64,000 nucleotides of DNA from Bacteroidia bacterium (GTDB lineage: Bacteria > Bacteroidota > Bacteroidia > Cytophagales > Cyclobacteriaceae). Numbering within the stretch: the stretch's first letter is position 1; each line of letters opens with the position of its first letter. The DNA lies in NCBI GenBank assembly GCA_030432655.1, contig JAUILA010000016.1:1-64000 (forward strand), in the 5' to 3' direction. Position numbers and translations under genes: made by a program. The notes under the pieces are model-generated. The model saw only the letters and a program-made list of their open reading frames with translations. It was not told the origin of the DNA and did no database searches. Shown piece after piece: positions 25,527-33,898 of this stretch.

Positions 25527-26566
25527 TGCCGGCCCAAGCTTCATTAATACCTGCTATGTCAATCCCTCCTCACCTTGTATTCTTTTCCGATGAAAATCCC
25601 GGCTTTACGCGTAAAAAATGGGGACGGGGGTTCAGGTATTTTGACGCCGGTAAAAAGCCGCTTAAAAAATCAGCTCACCTCGAAAGAATAAAATCCCTGG
25701 TCATCCCGCCTGCATGGCAAAAAGTCTGGATCAGTCCGAAAGATAACGGACACCTCCAATGTACAGGAACGGATCAGAAAAACCGGAAGCAATACATCTA
25801 TCATGCGGACTGGATGGCCTACCGGCAGGAAGAAAAATTCAATAAACTGAAGCAATTTGGCTCCTGCCTGGCGCACATCCGGGAGGAATACAATCGCGAG
25901 CTCCGCAGAAGGAAATGGACAAAGCAAAAAGTGCTTGCATTAATTCTCTATCTGCTGGACAATCATTATTTCCGCATCGGAAATAAACAATATGCCAGTA
26001 ATGGAACGTACGGACTCACGACGCTTCGCCGCAAGCATGTTCAAGAGAAAGGGAAGCATCTATCGCTTCAGTATACCGCCAAGAGCGGCAAGGCCAGGAA
26101 TGTTATGATTGACGACAAGAAGATCGCCCGCCTTATCCGTGAGATTTCAGAATTACCCGGTTATGAGGTTTTCCGGTACCTGAATGAAGACAACAACTGG
26201 GAAGCCGTAGACTCGTCAGATGTCAATGACTATTTATACGAGCTCGCCGGGGAGCGATTTACAGCCAAAAATTTCCGGACCTGGGGGGCCAGCCGGCTGG
26301 CCGTTGAAAAATATGCCGAGGCAGTCGAAATGGTACTGGAACATCCTAACCGGAAGTTTGACACCACCCTGGTACGGATAGTGGCCAATGAGCTGGGTAA
26401 TACGCTTTCCGTTTGCAGGGAATATTATATTCACCCTGAAGTGCTTGCTTTTCTGACCGACCTTCACCCGAAGTCTCCTGGAGATCAGTTCACTTTAAAG
26501 AAGAAGTCTGATGGTTTCCTTTCCGACGCTGAACAGCATCTCCTGCAAATTCTGAAAATAAAGTAA
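25526..26566 (+). CDS. Bacterial DNA topoisomerase IB
   Basis: Relaxes supercoils through a 3'-phosphotyrosine intermediate. The poxvirus-like fold is clear: RVKSLVIPPAWQKVWI-type N-terminal domain, then YFRIGNKQYASNGTYGLTTLRRKH with the first catalytic Arg, FTAKNFRTWGASRLA carrying the Arg pair element, and the active Tyr in LSVCREYYIHPEVL. 346 residues, the normal bacterial size. Overlaps the DUF2183 gene by 1 nt. Convergent with the repressor gene, whose stop adjoins directly. Confidence 0.93.
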   Translation: MPAQASLIPAMSIPPHLVFFSDENPGFTRKKWGRGFRYFDAGKKPLKKSAHLERIKSLVIPPAWQKVWISPKDNGHLQCTGTDQKNRKQYIYHADWMAYRQEEKFNKLKQFGSCLAHIREEYNRELRRRKWTKQKVLALILYLLDNHYFRIGNKQYASNGTYGLTTLRRKHVQEKGKHLSLQYTAKSGKARNVMIDDKKIARLIREISELPGYEVFRYLNEDNNWEAVDSSDVNDYLYELAGERFTAKNFRTWGASRLAVEKYAEAVEMVLEHPNRKFDTTLVRIVANELGNTLSVCREYYIHPEVLAFLTDLHPKSPGDQFTLKKKSDGFLSDAEQHLLQILKIK

Positions 26567-27370
26567 TCAACCTGAGCCGTTGGATTTGGTCGAATTGCTA
26601 ATATCCCGCATCTGCGCTTTGAGCATGCGGATATCGGACTCCAGGGACTCCAGCCGTTCGACATTTATTTTGCTGTCGCCGCCGAAAATGTTCGTGATCC
26701 TTGCCCTGATCAGCCAGATCTCCATGATATCGTCAAGGGGCAGACTGTAGGTTTTGTAACTGGAATTATCACTCTTCAGAATGAGCATGCTCCGGTCTTC
26801 CTCATAAAAGTAGGCGCGTTTGGCTACGATACCATCTTCTGCGATGATAATACACATAGTGCCATTTTCAATATCCTCCCATTCGCCGGCGAATTCCGCT
26901 ACCACGATTTCCCTGGGATGAATGGTAGGCATCATACTGTCGCCACTGACCTCAAAAAGCCGGTAATTGCCGTTATCGAATCCCGGAATTTTATAAACAT
27001 CAAGCGTGCTAATGTAATCTTTATCCTTATGCCCATTAATATACCCCGCATGGGCTTCCTCCTTAATCAAGGGTATAAGAGACATATCCTTCATGTCCAT
27101 CCGTAACACCGAACTACGAACCTTGACTTTATTTCTGGTAGCTTCTTTCAGGAAAATATCCCCTTTTCCGTTGACCAGCCAGTTACAGTTGGCTTTAAAG
27201 CACAGGCTCATTTTCTGTAGTGTATCGAGAGAAATTCTTGATCGCCCCGCTTCCAGCTGAGACAAGGCACCCTGGGAGATACCTACCTCTTCGGCAAACT
27301 CCTTCTGTGACAGGCCTACCATTTCGCGCAGGGCCTTAATCCTTGATTTGTCTGAACTGGAACTTTTCAC
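26567..27370 (-). CDS. XRE-family repressor with S24 (LexA-like) peptidase domain
   Basis: 267 residues. Helix-turn-helix at about 8-62 (LSQKEFAEEVGISQGALSQLEAG), a linker with EEAHAGYINGHKD, whose Ala-Gly is a plausible self-cleavage site, and an S24 domain with the Ser in VSGDSMMPT (about 143-151) and Lys in GIVAKRAYF. A C-terminal coiled coil (VERLESLESDIRMLKAQMRDI) extends it beyond LexA. Start is GTG 27370. Two operator-like palindromes lie immediately upstream in the gap to the divergent phytochrome operon, so it probably represses itself and perhaps that operon. Damage-inducible cleavage is inferred from the dyad. Confidence 0.9.
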   Translation of the reverse strand: MKSSSSDKSRIKALREMVGLSQKEFAEEVGISQGALSQLEAGRSRISLDTLQKMSLCFKANCNWLVNGKGDIFLKEATRNKVKVRSSVLRMDMKDMSLIPLIKEEAHAGYINGHKDKDYISTLDVYKIPGFDNGNYRLFEVSGDSMMPTIHPREIVVAEFAGEWEDIENGTMCIIIAEDGIVAKRAYFYEEDRSMLILKSDNSSYKTYSLPLDDIMEIWLIRARITNIFGGDSKINVERLESLESDIRMLKAQMRDISNSTKSNGSG

Positions 27371-27374
27371 TAAT

Positions 27375-27391
27375 TTAGTATATTAAACTAA
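27375..27391. promoter_or_regulatory. Operator-like palindrome O1 beside the S24 repressor start
   Basis: TTAGT, 7 nt, ACTAA (TTAGTATATTAAACTAA), 5 nt upstream of the repressor GTG codon. Binding here would block its ribosome site or promoter. Confidence 0.5.
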
Positions 27392-27399
27392 TGGCAATT

Positions 27400-27416
27400 T
27401 ATTAAACATACTAATA
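27400..27416. promoter_or_regulatory. Operator-like palindrome O2
   Basis: TATTA, 7 nt, TAATA (TATTAAACATACTAATA). Read on the other strand it repeats the TTAGTAT part of O1, so both may bind the same protein. It is 81 nt upstream of the response regulator start. Confidence 0.45.
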
Positions 27417-27496
27417 TCATATTGTCTTTTGCACACAGTCATAGATAAGTAATTAAACTCCATTATCCATAAAATAATACATAAATATTCAAATAA

Positions 27497-27916
27497 ATGA
27501 TTACCAAGCCGTTCCATATTTTAATCGCCGAGGATGATCAGGATGATCGTCTCCTCATCGAGGATGCCTTCAAGGCAAACGGCGTAAGCCATGGACAGTT
27601 GTTTTTTGTAGCAGACGGGGAAGAGTTGATTGAACGGCTGAGTGGTTTGGAGCCATTGCCCGGGATCATAATGCTTGATCTGAATATGCCGAGAAAGGAC
27701 GGTCGGGAGGCGCTGAAAGAAATACGTTCCAAACTGGACTACAAACATATTCCGATCATTGTTTTTACGACATCCAATTCGGAGGATGACATTAAAATGG
27801 CCTACCAGCACGGGGGGAATACCTACATCACAAAACCCACCCGGTTTACTGATTTAGTCGACACTACCGGTATAATCAAAAAATACTGGTTTGAAAAGGC
27901 GGCGCTTGCTTCATGA
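27497..27916 (+). CDS. CheY-like response regulator (phytochrome partner)
   Basis: 139-residue single receiver domain. Acid pocket Asp13/Asp14 (IAEDDQDDR), phosphoacceptor Asp61 (IIMLDLNMPRKDG), Thr/Ser in VFTTSNSEDD, Lys in YITKPTRF. This is the Rcp1 type with no output domain, typical of phytochrome operons. The stop overlaps the heme oxygenase start (ATGA). It most likely takes phosphate from the downstream bacteriophytochrome kinase. Confidence 0.93.
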   Translation: MITKPFHILIAEDDQDDRLLIEDAFKANGVSHGQLFFVADGEELIERLSGLEPLPGIIMLDLNMPRKDGREALKEIRSKLDYKHIPIIVFTTSNSEDDIKMAYQHGGNTYITKPTRFTDLVDTTGIIKKYWFEKAALAS

Positions 27917-28479
27917 CCGATTTAATTTCTACTCAGCTTAAAGCAGCGACGGCCGATTTACACCAGGAAGTGGAAAATAAAATGTCGGCCGTTCTTTTTC
28001 AGGATGACCTTCGCCCGGAGTCATATCAGCAATTGCTGGCAGGTATGTATAGTGTTTATGAAGATATGGAGAATGCCGTTTGTCGCTTTCCCAGTCTGAA
28101 TGAATTAATGACTGACAGGTCAAAACTGAAATGGCTGGAAAGTGACCTGCTTTTCCTCAGTCACCAGACCGGGTTTACACCGTCCCGCCCACCGTCCGAT
28201 TCACTGCAGGTTGAAGAAGGTACTGCGTGGGGAATGATGTACGTGATGGAAGGGGCAACCCTTGGAGGTGCCGTTATTTCCCGTCACCTGGCAAACTATT
28301 CGTGGGTTTCTGACGATTGCCTGTCATTTTTTGTGAGCTATGGGGATCAGCGGGGAAAAATGTGGAAAGCATTTATTGATTCACTGGAAAATTTTAACCA
28401 GCTTAATCCTGAATTAAATCCACGAATAATGGAAGGCGCCCATAATGCCTTTCATTATATGAATAAAGTATTAGAATAA
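27913..28479 (+). CDS. bphO: Biliverdin-producing heme oxygenase
   Basis: 188 residues. Opens heme to biliverdin IX-alpha, the chromophore of the next gene product. Proximal heme ligand His17 (ADLHQEVEN) and the distal helix segment YVMEGATLGGAVISRHL with its Gly-rich kink are recognisable. Four-base overlap with the response regulator, 17-nt gap to the phytochrome. Its position argues for photoreceptor supply rather than iron scavenging. Confidence 0.93.
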   Translation: MTDLISTQLKAATADLHQEVENKMSAVLFQDDLRPESYQQLLAGMYSVYEDMENAVCRFPSLNELMTDRSKLKWLESDLLFLSHQTGFTPSRPPSDSLQVEEGTAWGMMYVMEGATLGGAVISRHLANYSWVSDDCLSFFVSYGDQRGKMWKAFIDSLENFNQLNPELNPRIMEGAHNAFHYMNKVLE

Positions 28480-28495
28480 TAAGATTACCCGTCAT

Positions 28496-30811
28496 ATGGA
28501 GGTTACGTTAGAGAATTGCGCGGACGAACCCATTCATATTCCAGGCAGCATTCAACCACACGGCTATTTCCTGGCACTGCATTCCAAAGACCTTAAAATT
28601 TACGCAGCCAGTCAAAACCTTATAGAGCTAACTGGCCGGACTCCGGAAGAACTGATTGACCAGCCGGCAGAGACAATAGTACGTAAGAAGGATTTAAAGG
28701 CAATAGGTAAGTCCCGATTAAGCAGTAACGCTACCAATCACAATCCGGAGATACTTCATATTCTTACAGCAAAGAAGGAGCGTCCGTTCAGTGCCATTAT
28801 TAATCGGGAAGGTGATCTTTTCCTGATTGACCTTGAGCCGGACCTGCCTGATTCACATAATCCCGGAGATCTCTATATTCAATCCAAGAATTTTGTGGCT
28901 GGGATGACTTCCGCTACTGAAGATCAGGAAATATTCAATACGTCCGTTGAACAGATCAGGAAACTGACAGGATTTGACCGTGTAATGATGTACAGGTTTG
29001 ACAAGCAGTACAACGGACAGGTGGTTGCCGAATCAAAAAAAGACGGACTGAATTCCTTCATGGGTCAGCATTTCCCGGAATCAGACATTCCCCGCCAGGC
29101 CAGGAAACTTTACCTGCAAAATCCTATCAGGCTGATCGCCGATGTAGGAGAGGATAACTGCCCGGTCCTGCCGGCAGACAGAACGGTGAATATGAGTAAA
29201 AGTTCACTACGGAGTGTGAGCCCCATCCATATTCAATATCTCAGAAATATGGGCGTAGGTGCATCCATGTCATTAAGTCTCGTGGTGGATGACCGGTTAT
29301 GGGGACTCATCGCCTGTCATCATTACGGATCGCGAAAAGTATCGAACCAGATCAGAGCAGCTTCTGTATTTCTCGGCCAGATCATATCCTATTTGCTGAA
29401 TATGAAAACCCGTTCTGATACGGCAGAACTGGAAGGCAAACTTCAAACACTGGCAGCGCAGCTGGTTGAAATCATGGCCCATGAGGTTGATTTTGAGGAT
29501 GGCCTTATCAAAGAAAATCAGACATTGCTTGAACTGGTCCATGCCAGCGGAGTTGCCTGGAATTTGACAGGAGAATTGCATCGGTTTGGTAAAACTCCCC
29601 CTCCGGACCGGATTCAGGCAATTATCAACTGGTTGCGCAATAAAAATGAACGGATCGTTTATCACACCGAATCGTTGCCCAAAGAGGATGAAACGTTTGC
29701 GGACTTAGCCGAAATCGCCAGTGGCATCCTTGTATTGCCATTATCACTTAAGCATGATCAGTTTATGATCTGGTTCAGGAAAGAGGTAATTGAAACCAAG
29801 GAATGGGGCGGAAAGCCGGAAAAGGTAATTGAATTTACGGACGATGGCAGTCACCGGTTAATGCCCAGAAGCTCTTTTGCCCTTTGGAAGGAAACTGTGC
29901 GCCGGACCTCCCATGAATGGCAGGAGGTGGAGATTTCCATCGCAACAAAATTCAGGAACTCACTGATGAACTATGTGGTACTCAAATCTGACCGGCTGAA
30001 GGACCTGAACGACCAGCTTGAAACTAAAATTCGCGAACGTACAGAATTACTCAATTCAGAGATAAATTCACGCAAAAACACGGAGGAGCAGCTACAAGTA
30101 AGTCTTGATGAGGTTAAACGATCAAATAGCGAGCTTGAACAGTTTGCCTATGTGGCTTCGCACGATCTTCAGGAACCTCTGCGAAAGATTCAGGCATTTG
30201 GCGAACGTCTCACCCTGGATGCAGACTCACTTCCTGAGAATTCAAGGGATTACATCGAACGTATGATCAAGGCCGCCAACAGGATGCAGCTTCTTATTCA
30301 AAATCTGCTTACCTATTCAAGAGTAACCACCCGCTTTGAACCTGACCGCCACATTAAACTAAACGACCTTATTGATTCTGTCCTGGGGGATCTTCAGGTC
30401 CTTATAAAAGAAACGAAGGCTCGTGTTGAATACGACAATCTGGGAACAATCACCGGAGATCAAAACCAGCTGGCACGGCTTTTTCAGAACCTGATCCAGA
30501 ACGCCATTAAGTTTTCCAAACCGGATGAAATACCCCATGTGGTAATTCAGCGTCGAAATGTTGACAAAGGCATAGAAATAACTATTCGCGATAATGGAAT
30601 CGGTTTTGACCAGAAATACGGTCATAAAGTATTTGAATTATTTGAACGACTTCACAGCCGGATGAAATTCGACGGGACCGGCCTGGGACTGGCAATCTGT
30701 AAAAAGATCGTCGAACGGCATAATGGAAAGATCATGGCCGAATCGGCAGTCAACGAGGGAACCACCATACGGATGGTATTTTATTTTAACGGACTGAATA
30801 TTCTGGATTAA
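28496..30811 (+). CDS. bphP: Bacteriophytochrome histidine kinase
   Basis: 771 residues, red/far-red light sensor. Cys8 (LENCADEPIHIPGSIQPHG) is placed as the biliverdin-linking Cys of bacteriophytochromes. PAS about 15-115, GAF about 135-305 with PESDIPRQ (194-201) and the knot region, PHY about 315-500 with the tongue motif PRSSF (457-461), a coiled linker (about 500-545), HisKA with His556 (YVASHDLQEPLRK) and HATPase_c with N box NAIKFSK, DNGIGFD and DGTGLGLAI. No C-terminal receiver; the separate regulator gene supplies it. Last gene of the operon. Confidence 0.95.
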   Translation: MEVTLENCADEPIHIPGSIQPHGYFLALHSKDLKIYAASQNLIELTGRTPEELIDQPAETIVRKKDLKAIGKSRLSSNATNHNPEILHILTAKKERPFSAIINREGDLFLIDLEPDLPDSHNPGDLYIQSKNFVAGMTSATEDQEIFNTSVEQIRKLTGFDRVMMYRFDKQYNGQVVAESKKDGLNSFMGQHFPESDIPRQARKLYLQNPIRLIADVGEDNCPVLPADRTVNMSKSSLRSVSPIHIQYLRNMGVGASMSLSLVVDDRLWGLIACHHYGSRKVSNQIRAASVFLGQIISYLLNMKTRSDTAELEGKLQTLAAQLVEIMAHEVDFEDGLIKENQTLLELVHASGVAWNLTGELHRFGKTPPPDRIQAIINWLRNKNERIVYHTESLPKEDETFADLAEIASGILVLPLSLKHDQFMIWFRKEVIETKEWGGKPEKVIEFTDDGSHRLMPRSSFALWKETVRRTSHEWQEVEISIATKFRNSLMNYVVLKSDRLKDLNDQLETKIRERTELLNSEINSRKNTEEQLQVSLDEVKRSNSELEQFAYVASHDLQEPLRKIQAFGERLTLDADSLPENSRDYIERMIKAANRMQLLIQNLLTYSRVTTRFEPDRHIKLNDLIDSVLGDLQVLIKETKARVEYDNLGTITGDQNQLARLFQNLIQNAIKFSKPDEIPHVVIQRRNVDKGIEITIRDNGIGFDQKYGHKVFELFERLHSRMKFDGTGLGLAICKKIVERHNGKIMAESAVNEGTTIRMVFYFNGLNILD

Positions 30812-30813
30812 AA

Positions 30814-30840
30814 AAGGGGCACCATGGCCCCTTCTTAAAG
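30814..30840. terminator. Bidirectional terminator between bphP and peroxiredoxin
   Basis: AAGGGGC, loop ACCATG, GCCCCTT, preceded by an A run and followed by CTT. It separates the two convergent genes. Confidence 0.7.
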
Positions 30841-30854
30841 CTTCACTACTTCAC

Positions 30855-31520
30855 TTAATATACCAGCTCTTTTTTAGCCAGGTAAAAGTCAGTTTTTTCG
30901 AGGGTTTCGTCGGCCAGTCTTTCTTCAAGTTCGTCCAGTGTTTTTGGAGGAGGAACGATAACCTTTTCTCCTCTTTTCCAGTCGAGTGGCAGAGCTACTT
31001 TGTATTTATCGGAAACCTGCAATGCTTCAAGGACCCGAAGAATCTCGTCCATGTTTCTACCTACATTAAGTGGATAATACATAATGAGCCGAACCTTACG
31101 TTCCGGATCAATGAAGAATACCGCCCTTACCGCAGCTGTTTCACTTTCATTTGGCTGCAGCATGCCATACAGTTTTGAAACTTTCATATCCAGATCGGCA
31201 ATGATGGGAAAGTCAAAATATACCCCGGTGTTTTCCCGGACATTATTTACCCAACCCAGGTGCGCATGTACACTGTCAATACTCAGTCCGATAAGTTCAG
31301 CATCCAGCTCGTCAAATTCAGCTTTCCTTATGGCAAACCCACTCATCTCAGTGGTACAAACCGGGGTAAAATCAGCAGGGTGTGAAAACATTACTACCCA
31401 TTTTCCTTTTGCAAAGTCTGAAAACCTGATTTTTCCTTTCGTGGTGATCGCTTCAAAATCTGGTGCGGCATCGCCTATCCTGGGCATCTGAACCACCTCC
31501 TTTACAATAGTATTTTCCAT
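30855..31520 (-). CDS. 1-Cys peroxiredoxin (Prx6 type)
   Basis: Cytoplasmic peroxidase reducing hydrogen or organic peroxides. Catalytic Cys55 with Thr52 in SHPADFTPVCTTEM; later family motifs LIGLSIDSVHAHLGW and VRAVFFIDPERKVRLI. 221 residues matches Prx6. No resolving Cys is evident. A Crp/Fnr-like palindrome 55-68 nt upstream and a near-consensus -7 element suggest regulated expression. Confidence 0.94.
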   Translation of the reverse strand: MENTIVKEVVQMPRIGDAAPDFEAITTKGKIRFSDFAKGKWVVMFSHPADFTPVCTTEMSGFAIRKAEFDELDAELIGLSIDSVHAHLGWVNNVRENTGVYFDFPIIADLDMKVSKLYGMLQPNESETAAVRAVFFIDPERKVRLIMYYPLNVGRNMDEILRVLEALQVSDKYKVALPLDWKRGEKVIVPPPKTLDELEERLADETLEKTDFYLAKKELVY

Positions 31521-31544
31521 AATTGTTCCGGGTTAATTTCTATA

Positions 31545-31552
31545 CAAATCAA
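31545..31552 (-). promoter_or_regulatory. Candidate -7 element of the peroxiredoxin
   Basis: TTGATTTG on the minus strand (one mismatch from TAnnTTTG). Its centre is 33 bp from the palindrome centre, the same spacing as at the cytochrome promoter. Confidence 0.45.
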
Positions 31553-31573
31553 CGGCTTGATTGCCTCTAAAGA

Positions 31574-31589
31574 CGTAACTTTAGTTACA
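31574..31589. promoter_or_regulatory. Crp/Fnr-like palindrome upstream of peroxiredoxin
   Basis: CGTAACTTTAGTTACA: GTAAC and GTTAC arms with a 4-nt spacer, one base short of the perfect TGTAAC-N4-GTTACA seen at 47262-47277. It lies between divergent peroxiredoxin and DUF3365 genes. Confidence 0.55.
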
Positions 31590-31620
31590 TTAAAGCTGAT
31601 GCCGCTGACTATCTTGCAAC

Positions 31621-32244
31621 ATGATTAAATGGACGATTATGCTTACCGGGCTGTTATTTGTAACAGCATCATGCTCCAGCCGGAATGATCAGGCGGAAGC
31701 CCCCACTGAGGAAGAGATCATTTCCCTGGCACGTTCGGAAGGAGACCGCATTTCTTCCGTGGCACAGCAGGCCCTGGGTGGTCAGCTTAAGGCGGCCATG
31801 GCCAGCGGCGGACCGGTACATGCCGTTGAATTCTGCAATGCCTCTGCCGCCCTTATTCTTGACACACTCCAGCCTGGGTGGGAGATTCGCCTGAAGCGTG
31901 CTTCCCTACGCGTTCGTAATCCCAAAGACACACCGGATGCCATCGAAAAAGAAATCCTGAACATGTATGCAGAACAGGTTGCTAACGGCAGGGAGCCTGA
32001 ACCCATGATCGAAGAAGATGGAAAGCAACTCATTTACGCAAAGCCTATTCTCCTTAATAATCCGATTTGCCTGTCCTGTCACGGTGTTCCTGGCAAAGAC
32101 ATAATGCCGGAAACTCTTGAAAAATTACAGGAACTGTATCCGGAAGACCGGGCTACCGGCCATAAAATGGGTGATTTGCGCGGAATCTGGAGTATCACAT
32201 TCAATACAAAGGAGTTGGAAGATTACCTCAATCAACGCAAATAG
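31621..32244 (+). CDS. DUF3365 (Tll0287-like) heme-binding lipoprotein
   Basis: 207 residues. Lipoprotein signal with Cys at about 18 (LLFVTASCSS). DUF3365 domain with VEFCNASAALILDTLQ, a c-type heme motif CLSCHG (about 155-160) and ATGHKMGDLRGIWSITF near the end. Members act as heme-containing redox or gas sensors; here it is free, with no kinase attached. Shares the Crp/Fnr-like site with the peroxiredoxin. A TATCTTGC just before the ATG could be a -7 element, which would leave almost no leader. Confidence 0.87.
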   Translation: MIKWTIMLTGLLFVTASCSSRNDQAEAPTEEEIISLARSEGDRISSVAQQALGGQLKAAMASGGPVHAVEFCNASAALILDTLQPGWEIRLKRASLRVRNPKDTPDAIEKEILNMYAEQVANGREPEPMIEEDGKQLIYAKPILLNNPICLSCHGVPGKDIMPETLEKLQELYPEDRATGHKMGDLRGIWSITFNTKELEDYLNQRK

Positions 32245-32273
32245 CACTCTCTGAAGTAGACAATTTGAGTCTA

Positions 32274-32870
32274 CTACTCATTTCCCATAAAATAAGGCAC
32301 CTCGAAGTTTTGGTTGTAGTTAAGGCTCGTATGCAATATAACCGTTAGCTCCATGGAAAGCGGAGTTCCGGCAGGCACGGATTCACCGGATGAGACAATG
32401 GTGAAATTTTCAAATGAATTGGCGAGTACATAGCCCTCCAGTAAATCCTTTAAAGCCTCCACACCTTCTCTGGCCAGGTCTGTTACCACTATTTCCGTCC
32501 TGCCCTGACCCGGGTTAATTGAAATGGATACATCCTGATAGACAGGAAATGCCCGATTCTGAGGATCAACAAGAGTTAAATTTGCATTTTGAATTCCTGA
32601 CAACCCATCGGCCTGATTATCGATAATAAGAGAAATTCCTTCAATGCTTATGTCATCAAAGACTATATCATCTTCCAGGTCATCCACAGCATCAGCGATG
32701 TCATCATAGGTGATCAAAGTCATTTCAGACCACAAGCCATCTTGTTCAAGGATGGTGAATTGAGGTTCGATATCTACCGGGAGTGCAAAATCAAACGACT
32801 GCTCTTCAACGCACCCTGTGAATGCCAGAATGAAAAATACCAGTAATAGTCTAGTTATTCGTTTCATCAT
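32274..32870 (-). CDS. Hypothetical lipoprotein
   Basis: 198 residues, lipoprotein signal ending LAFTGC (Cys about 20), then an all-beta, Asp/Glu-rich domain with no recognised motif. It overlaps the upstream DUF6588 gene by 20 nt and is therefore co-expressed; it may be anchored near that outer-membrane protein. Convergent with DUF3365 gene. Confidence 0.7.
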   Translation of the reverse strand: MMKRITRLLLVFFILAFTGCVEEQSFDFALPVDIEPQFTILEQDGLWSEMTLITYDDIADAVDDLEDDIVFDDISIEGISLIIDNQADGLSGIQNANLTLVDPQNRAFPVYQDVSISINPGQGRTEIVVTDLAREGVEALKDLLEGYVLANSFENFTIVSSGESVPAGTPLSMELTVILHTSLNYNQNFEVPYFMGNE

Positions 32871-33774
32871 TGCTTTTTATATTTTTCCTGTTCCCAATTT
32901 GTACTCCTAATCCGGCTGAAAAACTTGTCTGGTTAGCAAGATTTACATCTGCATTCAAAACAAAGGACCCGAGATTGACTGCCGCTCCAATCGTCATTCG
33001 TACAGTATTATTGCTTTCTACACTTATGGTTTCCCTGTCATCAGATCCACCAGGAGTATACGTAAAATCCATTCTTACCAATTCATACCCCGGTCCGCCA
33101 TAAATCTCTAAAACTCCCGTTCGCCAGCTACCCTGAAGACTGATCAATGAGGCGGTTGCATCAAGATCGTCCCCAACATCAAAATTGTTTGCATAGTAGC
33201 CAATAGCAAGATCCACCGGAAATCCGGTAAAATACTGTGAAATACTGTGTCGGATACCCCAGCCAAAAACATTGACCTTTCCAATATCATCACCCAGTTC
33301 GATCGCGAAAAACCGGAAGGAAGCATCCGTACCAAAGACGTTGCCAATTGTCAGCTGAGGTACAGCAAATGGCAGGGAAGATACGCCAACACCACCTGGA
33401 AATGTATAGGTGGTTCCATTGTCGCCCTGAACACTGGTGTTGGATGGCGGGCCCAAAACAGTGGACACCTCAGCATTAGTAGCTGGAGAAAAGTGATCCG
33501 GGGTTACTGCAGTGAATGTTTTGTTTTTATCAGCAATTGGTGCTGATTGTGCCACGAGCCCAATGTATAGATGAAAACCATTGCGCTCGACCTTTGCCGA
33601 ACGGTACCAGCCACTGTTGAAATCAGCACCTGCCGCATCGGCCAACGGACGTATATAGTTTTCTGCATCATTCCCGGTATACCGTTCCAGAAAGTCACTG
33701 ACATCCTGTCCTATGGCTGAATATCCTGTCGAAACAAATACAATTACTATTAGTCTGATAATCTTCCAATTCAT
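32851..33774 (-). CDS. DUF6588-like outer-membrane beta-barrel protein
   Basis: 307 residues. Signal peptide (about 1-22, STGYSAIGQ), then FLERYTGNDAENYIRPLADAAGADFNSGWY, a Bacteroidota-specific opening (key ENYIRPLADAxGxDFNSGWY), then repeated amphipathic strands with IRHSISQYFTGFPVDLAIGYY. The family is thought to form an outer-membrane barrel of unknown function. First of a two-gene unit with the lipoprotein. Confidence 0.7.
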   Translation of the reverse strand: MNWKIIRLIVIVFVSTGYSAIGQDVSDFLERYTGNDAENYIRPLADAAGADFNSGWYRSAKVERNGFHLYIGLVAQSAPIADKNKTFTAVTPDHFSPATNAEVSTVLGPPSNTSVQGDNGTTYTFPGGVGVSSLPFAVPQLTIGNVFGTDASFRFFAIELGDDIGKVNVFGWGIRHSISQYFTGFPVDLAIGYYANNFDVGDDLDATASLISLQGSWRTGVLEIYGGPGYELVRMDFTYTPGGSDDRETISVESNNTVRMTIGAAVNLGSFVLNADVNLANQTSFSAGLGVQIGNRKNIKSNDETNN

Positions 33775-33898
33775 AATTGTGAACTTTTAGCTTCAAGATA
33801 CATACATGTAAAGCTTCGGGTAACTACATGATCATGCGGGTAGACCAAGCCTGAGTATTCCTTTCTGGATATTTTAGAATTGTTTTATATTTAAATGA

